Notes: generated from the letters alone by a model not told the origin. Shown: positions 1 through 7,351, counted from the stretch's first letter. The stretch is DNA of 14,092 bases from an uncultured Bacteroides sp. (GCA_900766195.1 CAAFUN010000029.1:1-14092); one strand, 5' to 3'. Numbers and translations are program-made.

Positions 1-66
1 ATTCAGTCGTATACTTAATGGCATTGAGTCGTATACTTAACCCTATTCAGTCGTATACTGATTATA
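1..66. repeat. Three tandem 22-bp direct repeats
   Basis: Three head-to-tail units start at 1, 23 and 45, each exactly 22 bp. The core ATTCAGTCGTATACTTAA is identical in unit 1, has one change (C to G) in unit 2, and diverges only at its last positions in unit 3. The last four bases of each unit vary. Each unit carries the 6-bp palindrome GTATAC (9-14, 31-36, 53-58), so the palindromes sit about two helical turns apart. A period of 22 is not a multiple of three, so a coding repeat is unlikely. The array may continue left of the window. Its function is unknown; a protein-binding array is one reading. Confidence 0.85.
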
Positions 67-96
67 CCCCCTCTCAGAAGCTATTCTGGATGGGGT
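66..96. other. Imperfect hairpin next to the repeats
   Basis: ACCCC (66-70) pairs with GGGGT (92-96). After a mismatch, TC/GA pairs follow, then CAGAA (75-79) pairs with TTCTG (84-88) around a GCTA tetraloop, leaving T74 bulged. On the + strand it is followed by an A-run rather than a T-run, and on the - strand no T-run follows, so it is not a textbook intrinsic terminator. It may be an RNA structure belonging to a gene left of the window. Confidence 0.5.
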
Positions 97-281
97 GAAC
101 GAAAAAAAGATTTCGTGATGACAATGAGCGTTTTTAGCACACAAAATAGTTTACATCGTGATTAGTCTTGCAGATGGATTTCTATTCACCATACATGGAA
201 AACCTCCTACTCCGCAGCATTGGACAGCTTATGTAGAGATAGAACCGGCAGCTTTTAGCGCACCGCACTAATTTCTAAAGA
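97..281. other. Intergenic, no convincing gene
   Basis: This stretch lies between the repeat/hairpin block and the GH31 terminator. The longest open stretch seen on the + strand is about 45 codons, ending near 271. It has no good start codon, is preceded by an in-frame stop, and resembles no family I recognise. Other frames hold only peptides under 20 residues. It could be spacer or a decayed remnant. Confidence 0.5.
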
Positions 282-325
282 AATCACCTTCATTACAATC
301 TGATTGATGTGTAATGAAGGTGATT
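282..325 (-). terminator. Intrinsic terminator of the GH31 gene
   Basis: A perfect 15-bp stem is formed by 282-296 and 311-325, extendable by the 297/310 pair, around a short loop. Read on the - strand, the stem is followed directly by TTTCTTT. It lies about 57 bp past the stop codon of the GH31 gene, with no gene between, as expected for a rho-independent terminator of that gene. Confidence 0.85.
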
Positions 326-381
326 ATAAATTCAAAGCCTTGCAGCTTGTTATGTCATTCCCAAAAACGTGGGATAAGCAA

Positions 382-2907
382 TTATTTTACAGCATTTAAG
401 AACCAATCTGCATTGGCTTCTGACAACTTTTGCCCTTTCAAGACTTCCGGCAGGTTGGCATAATTCTTTCTAAACGTTTCAATCCGTTGTTTAAATTCCG
501 ATGGATAATACGTTATGCTGCGTCCGGTGGATTCCATTGTACCAAGATCTTCCGTCAACACAATTCCGGCATCACGCATCTTCAGGTCGCGAACAGCCAG
601 TTCTACGTGGCGCAACTGTGCATAAAGTCCGTCACTTATGTCAAGAGCATCTTTAGGATAAGTGATCTCAATATTCTTTTCTACGGAGCAGTTGGTTTCA
701 GGCACCTCAACAGTCAAAGCCAGTTCGTTACCATCATAAGAGAAAGCAGCCTGCTTACCATTAACGGTGACTTGTTCCGGCACTACCGATGCAAGCACCC
801 GTACTTTAAAGGCGCGACTGGCAGGCATTCCGGGATAATCTCCCTTACGGGCACCAATCTTCACAGTCAGCACATTGCCTGCTTTTTCCGAAGTGAGTGC
901 AGTGGTAGCATAATGAGTAAAGTAATCTTTATCATTGCCATTGTCTTCATACATGCTGAATGCTCCGCTCTTACCAGGGAATACGGTAACAGTGACAGGT
1001 TCATCGTTGCTCTGTAGATTCCTCACATTCTTATCATAGAAAGGTAATATTGATCCTGCTTTCACATAGATTGGATACTCATCCAGACGGAATACACGGT
1101 CTACGCTCTGCCCACCTTTCAACAACGTACCGGTGTGCCATTCAACCCAATCGTTTCCTGCAGGTAGCCATACTTTTACCGTTGACCGGCCATTGACCAT
1201 TGGAGCAGTAATTGGATAAACCAGCATATCATCACCAAACATATACTCGTTTTTATTCTCGTATGCCTCTTTGCTCTCCGGATAATCGTAATACATAGGA
1301 CGGCAGAGAGACAATGCGTCATCATGAGTCTTGCGAGCCATGGTATACACATAAGGAGCTATCTGATAACGCTCTAATATGGTATTACGAATAACGGTAA
1401 AGTGCTCATTATCGAATACCCAAGGCTCTTTATTCAGACCGGCATCTTTTGTGGAATGTGTACGAAGGATAGGGCTCATTGCACCAAATTGCAACCAACG
1501 AACATACAGTTCAGGATCAATATGATTCGCGCCCATGTGACCGCCAATGTCGTGGCTCCAATATCCATAAAGTACATTTGATGCAGTAGAGTTGAAATAG
1601 GGTTGGAAGTCCAACGTAGCCCAAGAGATGTATGAATCGCCCGAAAAGCCGATTTGGTAACGATGATTACCCAATCCTCCCCACCGATGATAGAGCATCG
1701 GACGAGTATTACGATTACGCTCCATATCGGAGAAAACCACGTAATTGATCCACCATGTGTTACTCAGATTCGTATATTTCTTATCGTTCAACCACTGTTG
1801 CCAATCGAGCCACCAGAAATCAACTCCTTTGTTCTCCATCGGACGAAGAATCTTACCCATCAATCCACTCATGAACTTTTTGTTCGATCCTTCATAAGGA
1901 ATAACTTTTGTTGAAGTAGTATCCACTCCCATCCACTTGGCCATTGATGAGAAATTATCTTCATAAGCAGCAACACCATCAGCAGGGTGCAGATTGAGTG
2001 TTACTTGCAATTTATTCTGTTTAAGATATTTCAAAAAGCCATCGGGATCAGGGAACAATCTTTTATTCCATGTATATCCCGTCCATCCACCTTTTCCCTG
2101 TTCGGTATAGTGCCAGTCCATATCCACAACCAGCACATCAAGCGGTATATTATAGGTATGAAAATTATCAACTAACTGGCGATACTCATTATCGGAATAG
2201 CTCCAGTAACGCGACCACCAATAGCCAAAAGCATAGCGTGGAGGCAATGGAACTTTACCGGAAAATGCGGTAAAATCTTTTAGTGCAGACTTATAATCAT
2301 GTCCGTAAGCCATAAAATACCAGTCTTGTCCATCCTTCGCTGGGCGTTCTTCAACCCAAGGCCATTCGGAATTATCGAAGAGATAGCTGTTGGAATCCTC
2401 AATAAAAGTCCATCCATCAGTAGAAAGTAGTCCATCTTCTATAGGCATCGGTTTCTTACTATCCCCACGAACACCTCCATTGTATCCATCCAATGTACGG
2501 TAAGTACCCTTTAGATTCCCTTTGTTTTCAGTTCCGGGTTTCCACGCAAAAGGCTTCATGCCTTTAGCAGCAGCGATACTCAAATTGGCATCTGTAAACT
2601 TACCGCTATTCTTTACATACTTAATGTTCATCTTAGCAGTACTTACTTCAACGGTCTTACCGCTGTTTTTCACTTTGAAAGCAACAGGCGGATTCTGACG
2701 ATTAACCGCTACAAACGAAGCATTATCTACAAACGTTCCCTCAGGTGTCCATTCCAATCGAACAGCTCCGTCAGTAATCAAAGTAATACGCACTTGCTTG
2801 TCCTGATAAGCAACATTGGAAGCAGATGCTGTTTGCGCCTTTATATTACAAAAAGGAGACAATAGAAACATAAGACACAATAATTCAATAAAAGAGATTA
2901 ATTTCAT
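382..2907 (-). CDS. Secreted GH31 family glycosidase (alpha-glucosidase-like)
   Basis: 841 residues. A signal peptide covers about 1-24 (cleavage near IKA-Q), so the enzyme is exported. An N-terminal beta-sandwich (about 25-215) precedes the GH31 TIM barrel (about 220-560). The retaining nucleophile is probably D368 in WWLDWQQW and the acid/base D424 in GFSGDSYISW. Other family hallmarks are VVDMDWHY (261-268), GYWSHDIGGH (448-457) and PILRTH (479-484). Beta-sandwich domains typical of the family follow, and the last ~86 residues form a charged, mostly helical extension that is not part of the usual core. The family hydrolyses alpha-linked glucosides, xylosides or galactosides; substrate cannot be fixed from sequence, and no SusC/SusD partner is in the window. 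The gene stands alone between its own promoter and terminator. The ATG at 2907 is supported by the signal peptide. Confidence 0.93.
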   Translation of the reverse strand: MKLISFIELLCLMFLLSPFCNIKAQTASASNVAYQDKQVRITLITDGAVRLEWTPEGTFVDNASFVAVNRQNPPVAFKVKNSGKTVEVSTAKMNIKYVKNSGKFTDANLSIAAAKGMKPFAWKPGTENKGNLKGTYRTLDGYNGGVRGDSKKPMPIEDGLLSTDGWTFIEDSNSYLFDNSEWPWVEERPAKDGQDWYFMAYGHDYKSALKDFTAFSGKVPLPPRYAFGYWWSRYWSYSDNEYRQLVDNFHTYNIPLDVLVVDMDWHYTEQGKGGWTGYTWNKRLFPDPDGFLKYLKQNKLQVTLNLHPADGVAAYEDNFSSMAKWMGVDTTSTKVIPYEGSNKKFMSGLMGKILRPMENKGVDFWWLDWQQWLNDKKYTNLSNTWWINYVVFSDMERNRNTRPMLYHRWGGLGNHRYQIGFSGDSYISWATLDFQPYFNSTASNVLYGYWSHDIGGHMGANHIDPELYVRWLQFGAMSPILRTHSTKDAGLNKEPWVFDNEHFTVIRNTILERYQIAPYVYTMARKTHDDALSLCRPMYYDYPESKEAYENKNEYMFGDDMLVYPITAPMVNGRSTVKVWLPAGNDWVEWHTGTLLKGGQSVDRVFRLDEYPIYVKAGSILPFYDKNVRNLQSNDEPVTVTVFPGKSGAFSMYEDNGNDKDYFTHYATTALTSEKAGNVLTVKIGARKGDYPGMPASRAFKVRVLASVVPEQVTVNGKQAAFSYDGNELALTVEVPETNCSVEKNIEITYPKDALDISDGLYAQLRHVELAVRDLKMRDAGIVLTEDLGTMESTGRSITYYPSEFKQRIETFRKNYANLPEVLKGQKLSEANADWFLNAVK

Positions 2908-2929
2908 AGTTTATTATAATTTGTTGGTA

Positions 2930-2960
2930 CGAAGATAGAGGTATTTTTCTTTCTTTGCAA
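2930..2960 (-). promoter_or_regulatory. Probable promoter of the GH31 gene
   Basis: On the - strand, TATCTTCG (2937-2930) is one base from the Bacteroidetes -7 consensus TAnnTTTG. A TTGC (2960-2957) lies about 20 bp upstream in the -33 position. Transcription would begin some 15-20 bp before the ATG at 2907. No Shine-Dalgarno is visible and the leader is A-rich, as usual in this phylum. Confidence 0.55.
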
Positions 2961-3142
2961 TACAATAAGTCAAATTATAAATTTATTTTATTTCTACGTT
3001 ATTGCGCACTGAATAAGGCATGTATTAATATACTTTGCGAGATACCTCAGACTATCTTTCCTGACAGCCATGCAGTCCGTATCCATTCAATAAATTACGA
3101 CGTAATAATACATTATATTTTATTATATAATATTTTATCCTA

Positions 3143-3162
3143 TTATATTGTGCACAATATAA
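3143..3162. promoter_or_regulatory. Perfect 20-bp palindrome, probable OhrR operator
   Basis: TTATATTGTGCACAATATAA is its own reverse complement over all 20 bases. It lies 36 bp upstream of the ohrR start and contains the TTG (3148-3150) in the -33 position of the ohrR promoter. Bound protein would block the RNA polymerase sigma factor, as expected for a MarR-family autorepressor. Binding by this particular protein is inferred from position and symmetry. Confidence 0.75.
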
Positions 3163-3177
3163 AATGCTCTATATTTG
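3148..3177 (+). promoter_or_regulatory. Promoter of ohrR-nitroreductase
   Basis: TATATTTG (3170-3177) matches the Bacteroidetes -7 consensus TAnnTTTG exactly. TTG at 3148-3150 is 19 bp upstream, in the -33 position and inside the palindromic operator. The implied transcription start is around 3184, which rules out the in-frame ATG at 3175 and supports translation from 3199. Confidence 0.75.
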
Positions 3178-3198
3178 CAACAGAAAATAAATGGAAAT

Positions 3199-3642
3199 AT
3201 GGCGGATTTATTAAAGTTAGAAAATCAGATATGCTTCCCTGTCTATTCACTGGCTAAGGAAATAACAAACCAATACAGAACATTCTTAAATAAAATTGAT
3301 TTAACTTACCCCCAGTATCTAGTCATGCTTGTTCTATGGGAATATAAAGAGCAGACCGTGACTAATATTGGAGATAAGCTAAGATTAGATAGCGGTACAC
3401 TGACTCCATTATTAAAAAGATTAGAACAAAAAGGACTGGTATCAAGAAGTCGGAGCACCAGTGATGAACGTGTTGTGAACATCACGCTAACAAAAGCCGG
3501 AGAAGAGTTGAAAGCAAAAGTAAAGAACCTGCCAAAGAACATGATGGCTTCCTTACAATTACCCATGGAGGAGTTGAAAGCTCTCAAAGAATCAGTTGAA
3601 AGAATACTCAAAATTATCTACCAAAAGAATGAGAATACATAA
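3199..3642 (+). CDS. ohrR: OhrR-type organic-peroxide-sensing repressor (MarR family)
   Basis: 147 residues from the ATG at 3199, the same length as Bacillus subtilis OhrR. An in-frame ATG at 3175 lies inside the -7 element and would add eight unconserved residues. C12 in LENQICF aligns with the peroxide-reactive cysteine (C15 in B. subtilis). Y16, Y26 and Y37 align with the tyrosines Y19, Y29 and Y40 near that cysteine. There is no other cysteine, so this is the one-Cys class, which responds by mixed disulfide or overoxidation. The winged helix includes LDSGTLTPLLKRLEQKGL and the wing SRSTSDERVV. The family represses DNA until oxidised by organic hydroperoxides or hypochlorite. It is followed 39 bp later by a nitroreductase gene with no promoter visible between them, and probably represses both. 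Confidence 0.93.
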   Translation: MADLLKLENQICFPVYSLAKEITNQYRTFLNKIDLTYPQYLVMLVLWEYKEQTVTNIGDKLRLDSGTLTPLLKRLEQKGLVSRSRSTSDERVVNITLTKAGEELKAKVKNLPKNMMASLQLPMEELKALKESVERILKIIYQKNENT

Positions 3643-3681
3643 ATCTATCATTCGATTTTAAATAAATAAAACAATAAAAAG

Positions 3682-4317
3682 ATGTCATTATTAACAGATT
3701 TACAATGGAGACATGCCGTAAAAGCATACGACCCCACTCAGAAAGTAAGCGAAGAGAAAATAGGAAAGATAGTGGAAGCTGCACGCCTGGCACCAACATC
3801 ATCGGGATTGCAACCTTTCAAAGTCCTTATAGTGGAAAATCAAGAAATAAAAGAGAAATTGAGTGCCGGAGCATTAAACCCCGAATGTATGCGGGAATGC
3901 TCACACCTTATTGTCTTTGCAGCTTGGGACCGTTATACGCTTGAAAGAATAGATCACGTCTATGATTACACTACAGATGAGAGAGGATTACCTCGTGGCA
4001 GATTTGCTTCCTATACCGACAAGCTCAAAGCAATCTATCTAAAACAATCGGCTGAAGAGAACTTTGCACACGCAGCGAGACAGACTTACATCGCTTTAGG
4101 TTTGGCTTTGGCACAAGCTGCCGAACTGAAAGTAGATACCACCCCGGCAGAGGGCTTTGACAACGCAATGGTCGATGAAGTACTAAAACTTAAAGAGAAA
4201 GGGCTGAGAAGTGTTTCTCTTATGTATGTTGGTGTTGCAGACAGTAAAAGAGACTGGTTGGCTACAATGAAAAAAGTGCGTGTACCCAAAGAAGAATTTG
4301 TAATAGAGATAAAATAA
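3682..4317 (+). CDS. NfsB-like FMN-dependent NAD(P)H nitroreductase
   Basis: 211 residues with no signal peptide, so cytoplasmic. The N-terminal RHAVKAYD (10-17) aligns with the FMN-binding RHSTKAFD of E. coli NfsB. APTSSGLQPFKV (37-48) matches the flavin/nicotinamide-site loop, and TPAEGFD and LKEKGLRSVSLMYVG match the later flavin-contact region. The ending KKVRVPKEEF is also family-typical. Such enzymes are FMN homodimers that reduce nitroaromatics, quinones or other electron-poor compounds by two-electron steps; the physiological substrate is unknown. It is the second gene of the ohrR unit, so expression is probably induced by organic peroxide or related oxidants. The start follows an A-rich stretch (AAAAAG). 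Confidence 0.9.
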   Translation: MSLLTDLQWRHAVKAYDPTQKVSEEKIGKIVEAARLAPTSSGLQPFKVLIVENQEIKEKLSAGALNPECMRECSHLIVFAAWDRYTLERIDHVYDYTTDERGLPRGRFASYTDKLKAIYLKQSAEENFAHAARQTYIALGLALAQAAELKVDTTPAEGFDNAMVDEVLKLKEKGLRSVSLMYVGVADSKRDWLATMKKVRVPKEEFVIEIK

Positions 4318-4353
4318 ACAATCTCATTGCAAGAAAAGACGCATGCTTCTATC

Positions 4354-4385
4354 GTCTCATCACACTCTCGAGATGTGATGCAGAC
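4354..4385. terminator. Bulged hairpin after the nitroreductase gene
   Basis: GTCTCATCACA (4354-4364) pairs with TGTGATG (4374-4380) and AGAC (4382-4385), with C4381 bulged, giving 11 bp. The loop contains the palindrome TCTCGAGA. It begins 36 bp after the nitroreductase stop. No T-run follows on the + strand, so it is at best a poor intrinsic terminator or an mRNA 3'-end stabiliser. Confidence 0.45.
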
Positions 4386-4440
4386 AAATTATAAACGAAC
4401 ATATACAACATAAAAAACTGTCTTACAGTTTTAAAGAAGA

Positions 4441-4477
4441 AAAGATCCTCATAGCAAATACTGCAATGAGGATCTTT
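4441..4477. terminator. 12-bp stem-loop, probable terminator of ohrR unit
   Basis: AAAGATCCTCAT (4441-4452) pairs perfectly with ATGAGGATCTTT (4466-4477). The loop can close further through GCA/TGC. The stem ends in A/T pairs on both sides, giving CTTTATCAT after the stem on the + strand. It lies between the nitroreductase and the next + strand gene and is the better candidate for ending the ohrR transcript. Confidence 0.7.
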
Positions 4478-4550
4478 ATCATAAGATAAGCCTCTCAACT
4501 CTAGCAGAAATATTTGGCTTTAATAATTCCTTAGAAAGAGGAAAATGGTC

Positions 4551-4558
4551 TATATTTG
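4551..4558 (+). promoter_or_regulatory. -7 element of the EEP-family gene
   Basis: TATATTTG matches TAnnTTTG exactly, 29 bp before the ATG at 4588. No clear TTTG is seen 19-21 bp upstream, so a -33 box is weak or absent. Bases 4542-4560 differ from the ohrR promoter segment 3161-3179 at one position only, but the OhrR palindrome is not present here. Confidence 0.65.
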
Positions 4559-4587
4559 CATTTCCTAAACGTTATAATGTATATACC

Positions 4588-5337
4588 ATGAAAACCTTGT
4601 TGTTTCTATTACTATTTATCTCTTCAGTGTCATATGCTCAACCAAATCTGAGTATTAATGCAGTATCGTATAATATCCATAACGGAATAGGTATGGATGA
4701 AAAGACAGATTACGAACGTATAGCAAGAGTTATAAACGAGCTTCATCCTGACATTGTCGCTCTACAAGAATTGGATAGCGTTACGAAACGCAGCAACGGT
4801 AAGTATGTTTTAGGAGAACTGGCTAATCTAACCAACATGCACGAGTCTTATGCAGCTGCCATTAAATATCAGGGAGGTAGTTATGGCATAGGAATACTAT
4901 CTAAAAAAAAGCCTCTGCACGCTCAAATAATTCCAATGCCCGGACGTGAAGAGAAGCGCACTATGCTCATTGCAGAATTCCCTGAATATGTATTTTGCGC
5001 CACTCACCAATCTTTAACACCTGAAGATCAGGTAGCTTCAGTTAAATTGATTCAGAAAGCATTGAAAGAGATCAAAAAGCCAATATTATTCGCCGGGGAT
5101 ATGAATGCCAAACCAGCAGACAAACCCCAAATAGAGCTAAAGAAATTCCTTATTCCTCTAAATGATACAAGCTCACCAACCTTCCCATCAGACAGACCGG
5201 AAGACAGCATTGACTACATCTTCGCCTACAAGAATAACAAGTATCGGTTCAAGGTAGAGCATCGCAGCGTCATCAACGAATCAATGGCTTCTGACCATCG
5301 TCCTGTTCAAGTGATTGTAAACATAGAAAAGAAATAG
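4588..5337 (+). CDS. Secreted endonuclease/exonuclease/phosphatase family protein
   Basis: 249 residues. A signal peptide covers about 1-17 (SVSYA-Q), so the product is exported to the periplasm or beyond. Motifs of the metal-dependent EEP fold appear in order: N29 in SYNIHNG, E61 in VALQELD, H140 in CATHQS, D171 and N173 in GDMNAKP, D209 in SIDYIF, and the terminal D236-H237 in SDHRP. The length is usual for a single-domain member. The superfamily includes DNases, sphingomyelinases, inositol phosphatases and other phosphodiesterases; export makes a DNA-repair role unlikely, but the substrate cannot be told from sequence. It has its own -7 element and its stop is 10 bp from the stop of the convergent hydrolase gene, with no clear terminator between. 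Confidence 0.9.
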   Translation: MKTLLFLLLFISSVSYAQPNLSINAVSYNIHNGIGMDEKTDYERIARVINELHPDIVALQELDSVTKRSNGKYVLGELANLTNMHESYAAAIKYQGGSYGIGILSKKKPLHAQIIPMPGREEKRTMLIAEFPEYVFCATHQSLTPEDQVASVKLIQKALKEIKKPILFAGDMNAKPADKPQIELKKFLIPLNDTSSPTFPSDRPEDSIDYIFAYKNNKYRFKVEHRSVINESMASDHRPVQVIVNIEKK

Positions 5338-5347
5338 AATAAAACGA

Positions 5348-7243
5348 TCAAAATCTCCGGAACGTAATTCTAGACGGATGGAGTTTTTCATGATGCAACT
5401 TGATTGTCGACTTCACAAAGTCCGTATCTCCACACCTATATACATCTACGAACTGTTGCGGATTGCGATCTATCAACGGAAACCAAGAGCTTTGTATCTG
5501 TAAGACCAATCGATGCCCCACCTTAAACGTGTGGGCAATGTCTTGCATAGAGAAGCTAACCTTTGTTATTTTTCCAGGGACAAAAGCCTCGGGATGCTCA
5601 AAACTATTTCTATAGCGTCCACGCATCACATCACCACGCACTAACATCTGATATCCGTTCATGAGATAATTCTGACCATTCCCTTTGCCATCTTTAGCAT
5701 CGTCATAGGTAAAATCATCAGGAAACTGATCAATCACTTTAACAACAAAGTCCGCATCTGTAGTAGATAACTCAACTTCCAAATCTACATCAATCGGTCC
5801 ACCAACAGTCAGTTCTTCCTTCAACGGTTCTGTTTTAAAGCAAAGTACATCCGGTCTACGTTCTGCAAAACGTTGATCTTCCGTCATATATTCTTTTTCA
5901 CGGGAATGCACTATTTCCTGCGTATAAGGAACCGGGATATCAGGATCGGATACATAACTGGAGAAAGAATTTTCTTCCGTTGGTAGTGTTGTAGACAACT
6001 TACCTCTTTCACTCGGATAGAAGGAAATCTCTTTCGCTTGCTTTACCGGCCAGGAAGAAAATGTCTCCCATTGATTCTTCCCTGAAAAGAAGACATTCAC
6101 TTTACGATTATCAGAAGCCGGAGCGCCTTTACCATTCAAGTAATATTGTAGAAAGGGGAATTCAATTTGATTCTGATAATAAAGAACAGTCTTTGATCCG
6201 AAGCGAATATTACCAAGATAACTCCCGTCATTTCCCTCCCAAGCTCCATGATACCAAGGTCCCATAATAAGATTTAAATCAGTGTTAGGACTTTGACGAT
6301 GTATGGCATTATACAATTGCCATGCTCCAAAACAATCTTCAGCATCAAACAATCCGCCCACAACCAATACCGCCGGCTTTATGTTATAACAAGCTCTACG
6401 CGTATCTCGATCTTGCCACCAAGTATCATAATTAGGGTGTTCCATCATTTCATTCCAAAAATGAATGCTATCTCCAAGTATGCGGGTTATATTTTTTAAT
6501 GAACCGCTTTTCAGAAAGAACGAATATTCATCTGCTGAATAATAAGGAACATATGGAGTAGAAGTCTCAGTAGGAACAGGACGGGAACGATTCATCCAAG
6601 ATGCAAACCTGAAACCGTCGCCAAGCATAAACGCACCATTATGATGATAATCATCTCCCATAAACCAGTCGGTAACAGGAGCCTGCGGAATGGCAACCTT
6701 TATAGCCGGATGTCCGCTCAACGCCCCCATCAAAGCATAAAAGCCAGAATACGAAGAACCAATGATCCCAATATTACCATTATTCTTTGTATGACGAAGT
6801 AACCACTCGGCCGTATCATATACATCGCTTGCCTCGTCAATTTTTCCATTTTTTTCTTTCTCTCTCACGAACGGGCGTACATTTACAAATTCTCCTTCAC
6901 TTTTCCAACGTCCACGTACGTCTTGAATAACAAAAATATACTTCTCCCTCGCATAATTTTTCCACTCCTGCCAAAGCTTACTACTCATCTCTTTACCATA
7001 AGGAGAAGCACTGTACGGAGTACGAGTCATTAAAATAGGAGAAGTACCGGAAGAATAAACAGGTTCGTAAATGGCAGTGTATAAATGCACACCGTCACGC
7101 ATCGGTATCATAACTTCTTTTTTAGTACAATTTTGTTCTACCCAGGCTTTATCTATATTTTGTGCAAATAATATACTTCCTTTGAACAAACAGCAAAGAA
7201 AAACAAAACATAAAATAACACTCCGTATATTGAAATAAATCAT
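5348..7243 (-). CDS. Secreted CocE/NonD family (peptidase S15-like) hydrolase
   Basis: 631 residues with a signal peptide of about 27 residues (SILFA-Q), so exported. The N-terminal alpha/beta-hydrolase carries RTPY (74-77; the Tyr is the likely oxyanion residue by analogy with cocaine esterase), QDVRGRWKSEGEF (107-119), nucleophile S164 in GSSYSG, D300 in GGLFDAED and H332 in GPWYHGAW. A helical cap lies between about 190 and 285. The C-terminal jelly-roll typical of CocE and X-Pro dipeptidyl peptidases follows, from about residue 380. Members act as esterases, acylases or dipeptidyl peptidases; substrate is not predictable here. It has its own promoter and a 445-bp gap separates it from the sialoglycan operon upstream, so it is probably a separate unit, although same-strand readthrough is possible. 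Confidence 0.92.
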   Translation of the reverse strand: MIYFNIRSVILCFVFLCCLFKGSILFAQNIDKAWVEQNCTKKEVMIPMRDGVHLYTAIYEPVYSSGTSPILMTRTPYSASPYGKEMSSKLWQEWKNYAREKYIFVIQDVRGRWKSEGEFVNVRPFVREKEKNGKIDEASDVYDTAEWLLRHTKNNGNIGIIGSSYSGFYALMGALSGHPAIKVAIPQAPVTDWFMGDDYHHNGAFMLGDGFRFASWMNRSRPVPTETSTPYVPYYSADEYSFFLKSGSLKNITRILGDSIHFWNEMMEHPNYDTWWQDRDTRRACYNIKPAVLVVGGLFDAEDCFGAWQLYNAIHRQSPNTDLNLIMGPWYHGAWEGNDGSYLGNIRFGSKTVLYYQNQIEFPFLQYYLNGKGAPASDNRKVNVFFSGKNQWETFSSWPVKQAKEISFYPSERGKLSTTLPTEENSFSSYVSDPDIPVPYTQEIVHSREKEYMTEDQRFAERRPDVLCFKTEPLKEELTVGGPIDVDLEVELSTTDADFVVKVIDQFPDDFTYDDAKDGKGNGQNYLMNGYQMLVRGDVMRGRYRNSFEHPEAFVPGKITKVSFSMQDIAHTFKVGHRLVLQIQSSWFPLIDRNPQQFVDVYRCGDTDFVKSTIKLHHEKLHPSRITFRRF

Positions 7244-7319
7244 ATTTTCTATTTTTAATAGTTATCGGCTTAATGAGCAAAAAACCGCACATTTTTAAAT
7301 TTACTATTTATTCTCCTGA

Positions 7320-7351
7320 CAAAAATAAGTAGAATGAAATATCAAAACAAA
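7320..7351 (-). promoter_or_regulatory. Near-consensus Bacteroidetes promoter for the CocE-like gene
   Basis: On the - strand, TTTG (7351-7348) is followed after 20 bp by TATTTTTG (7327-7320), matching the TTTG / TAnnTTTG arrangement with normal spacing. The ATG at 7243 is 77 bp downstream of the -7 element, implying an untranslated leader of roughly 70 nt. Confidence 0.75.

Noticed and set aside
1..66. CRISPR array
   Set aside because: The period is only 22 bp with four variable bases between cores. There is no room for spacers and no cas gene in the window.
120..271. Open + strand stretch of about 45 codons ending in EIEPAAFSAPH
   Set aside because: It has no good start codon, an in-frame stop sits directly before it, and it shows no recognisable family; it may be chance or a relic.
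430..1017. 195-codon + strand open frame opposite the GH31 gene
   Set aside because: It is antisense to a gene with clear GH31 motifs; its predicted protein has no family features and reads as a shadow frame.
3094..3106. ATTAC-GAC-GTAAT inverted repeat as a second operator
   Set aside because: Its arms are only 5 bp, it does not resemble the main palindrome, and it lies well upstream of the promoter.
3175..3198. Upstream in-frame ATG for ohrR adding eight residues
   Set aside because: It lies within the exact TAnnTTTG -7 element, so it would not be in the transcript. Starting at 3199 gives the normal OhrR length and cysteine position.
4513..4516. TTTG as the -33 box of the EEP-family gene
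   Set aside because: It is 34 bp from the -7 element, well outside the 19-21 bp spacing expected in Bacteroidetes promoters.
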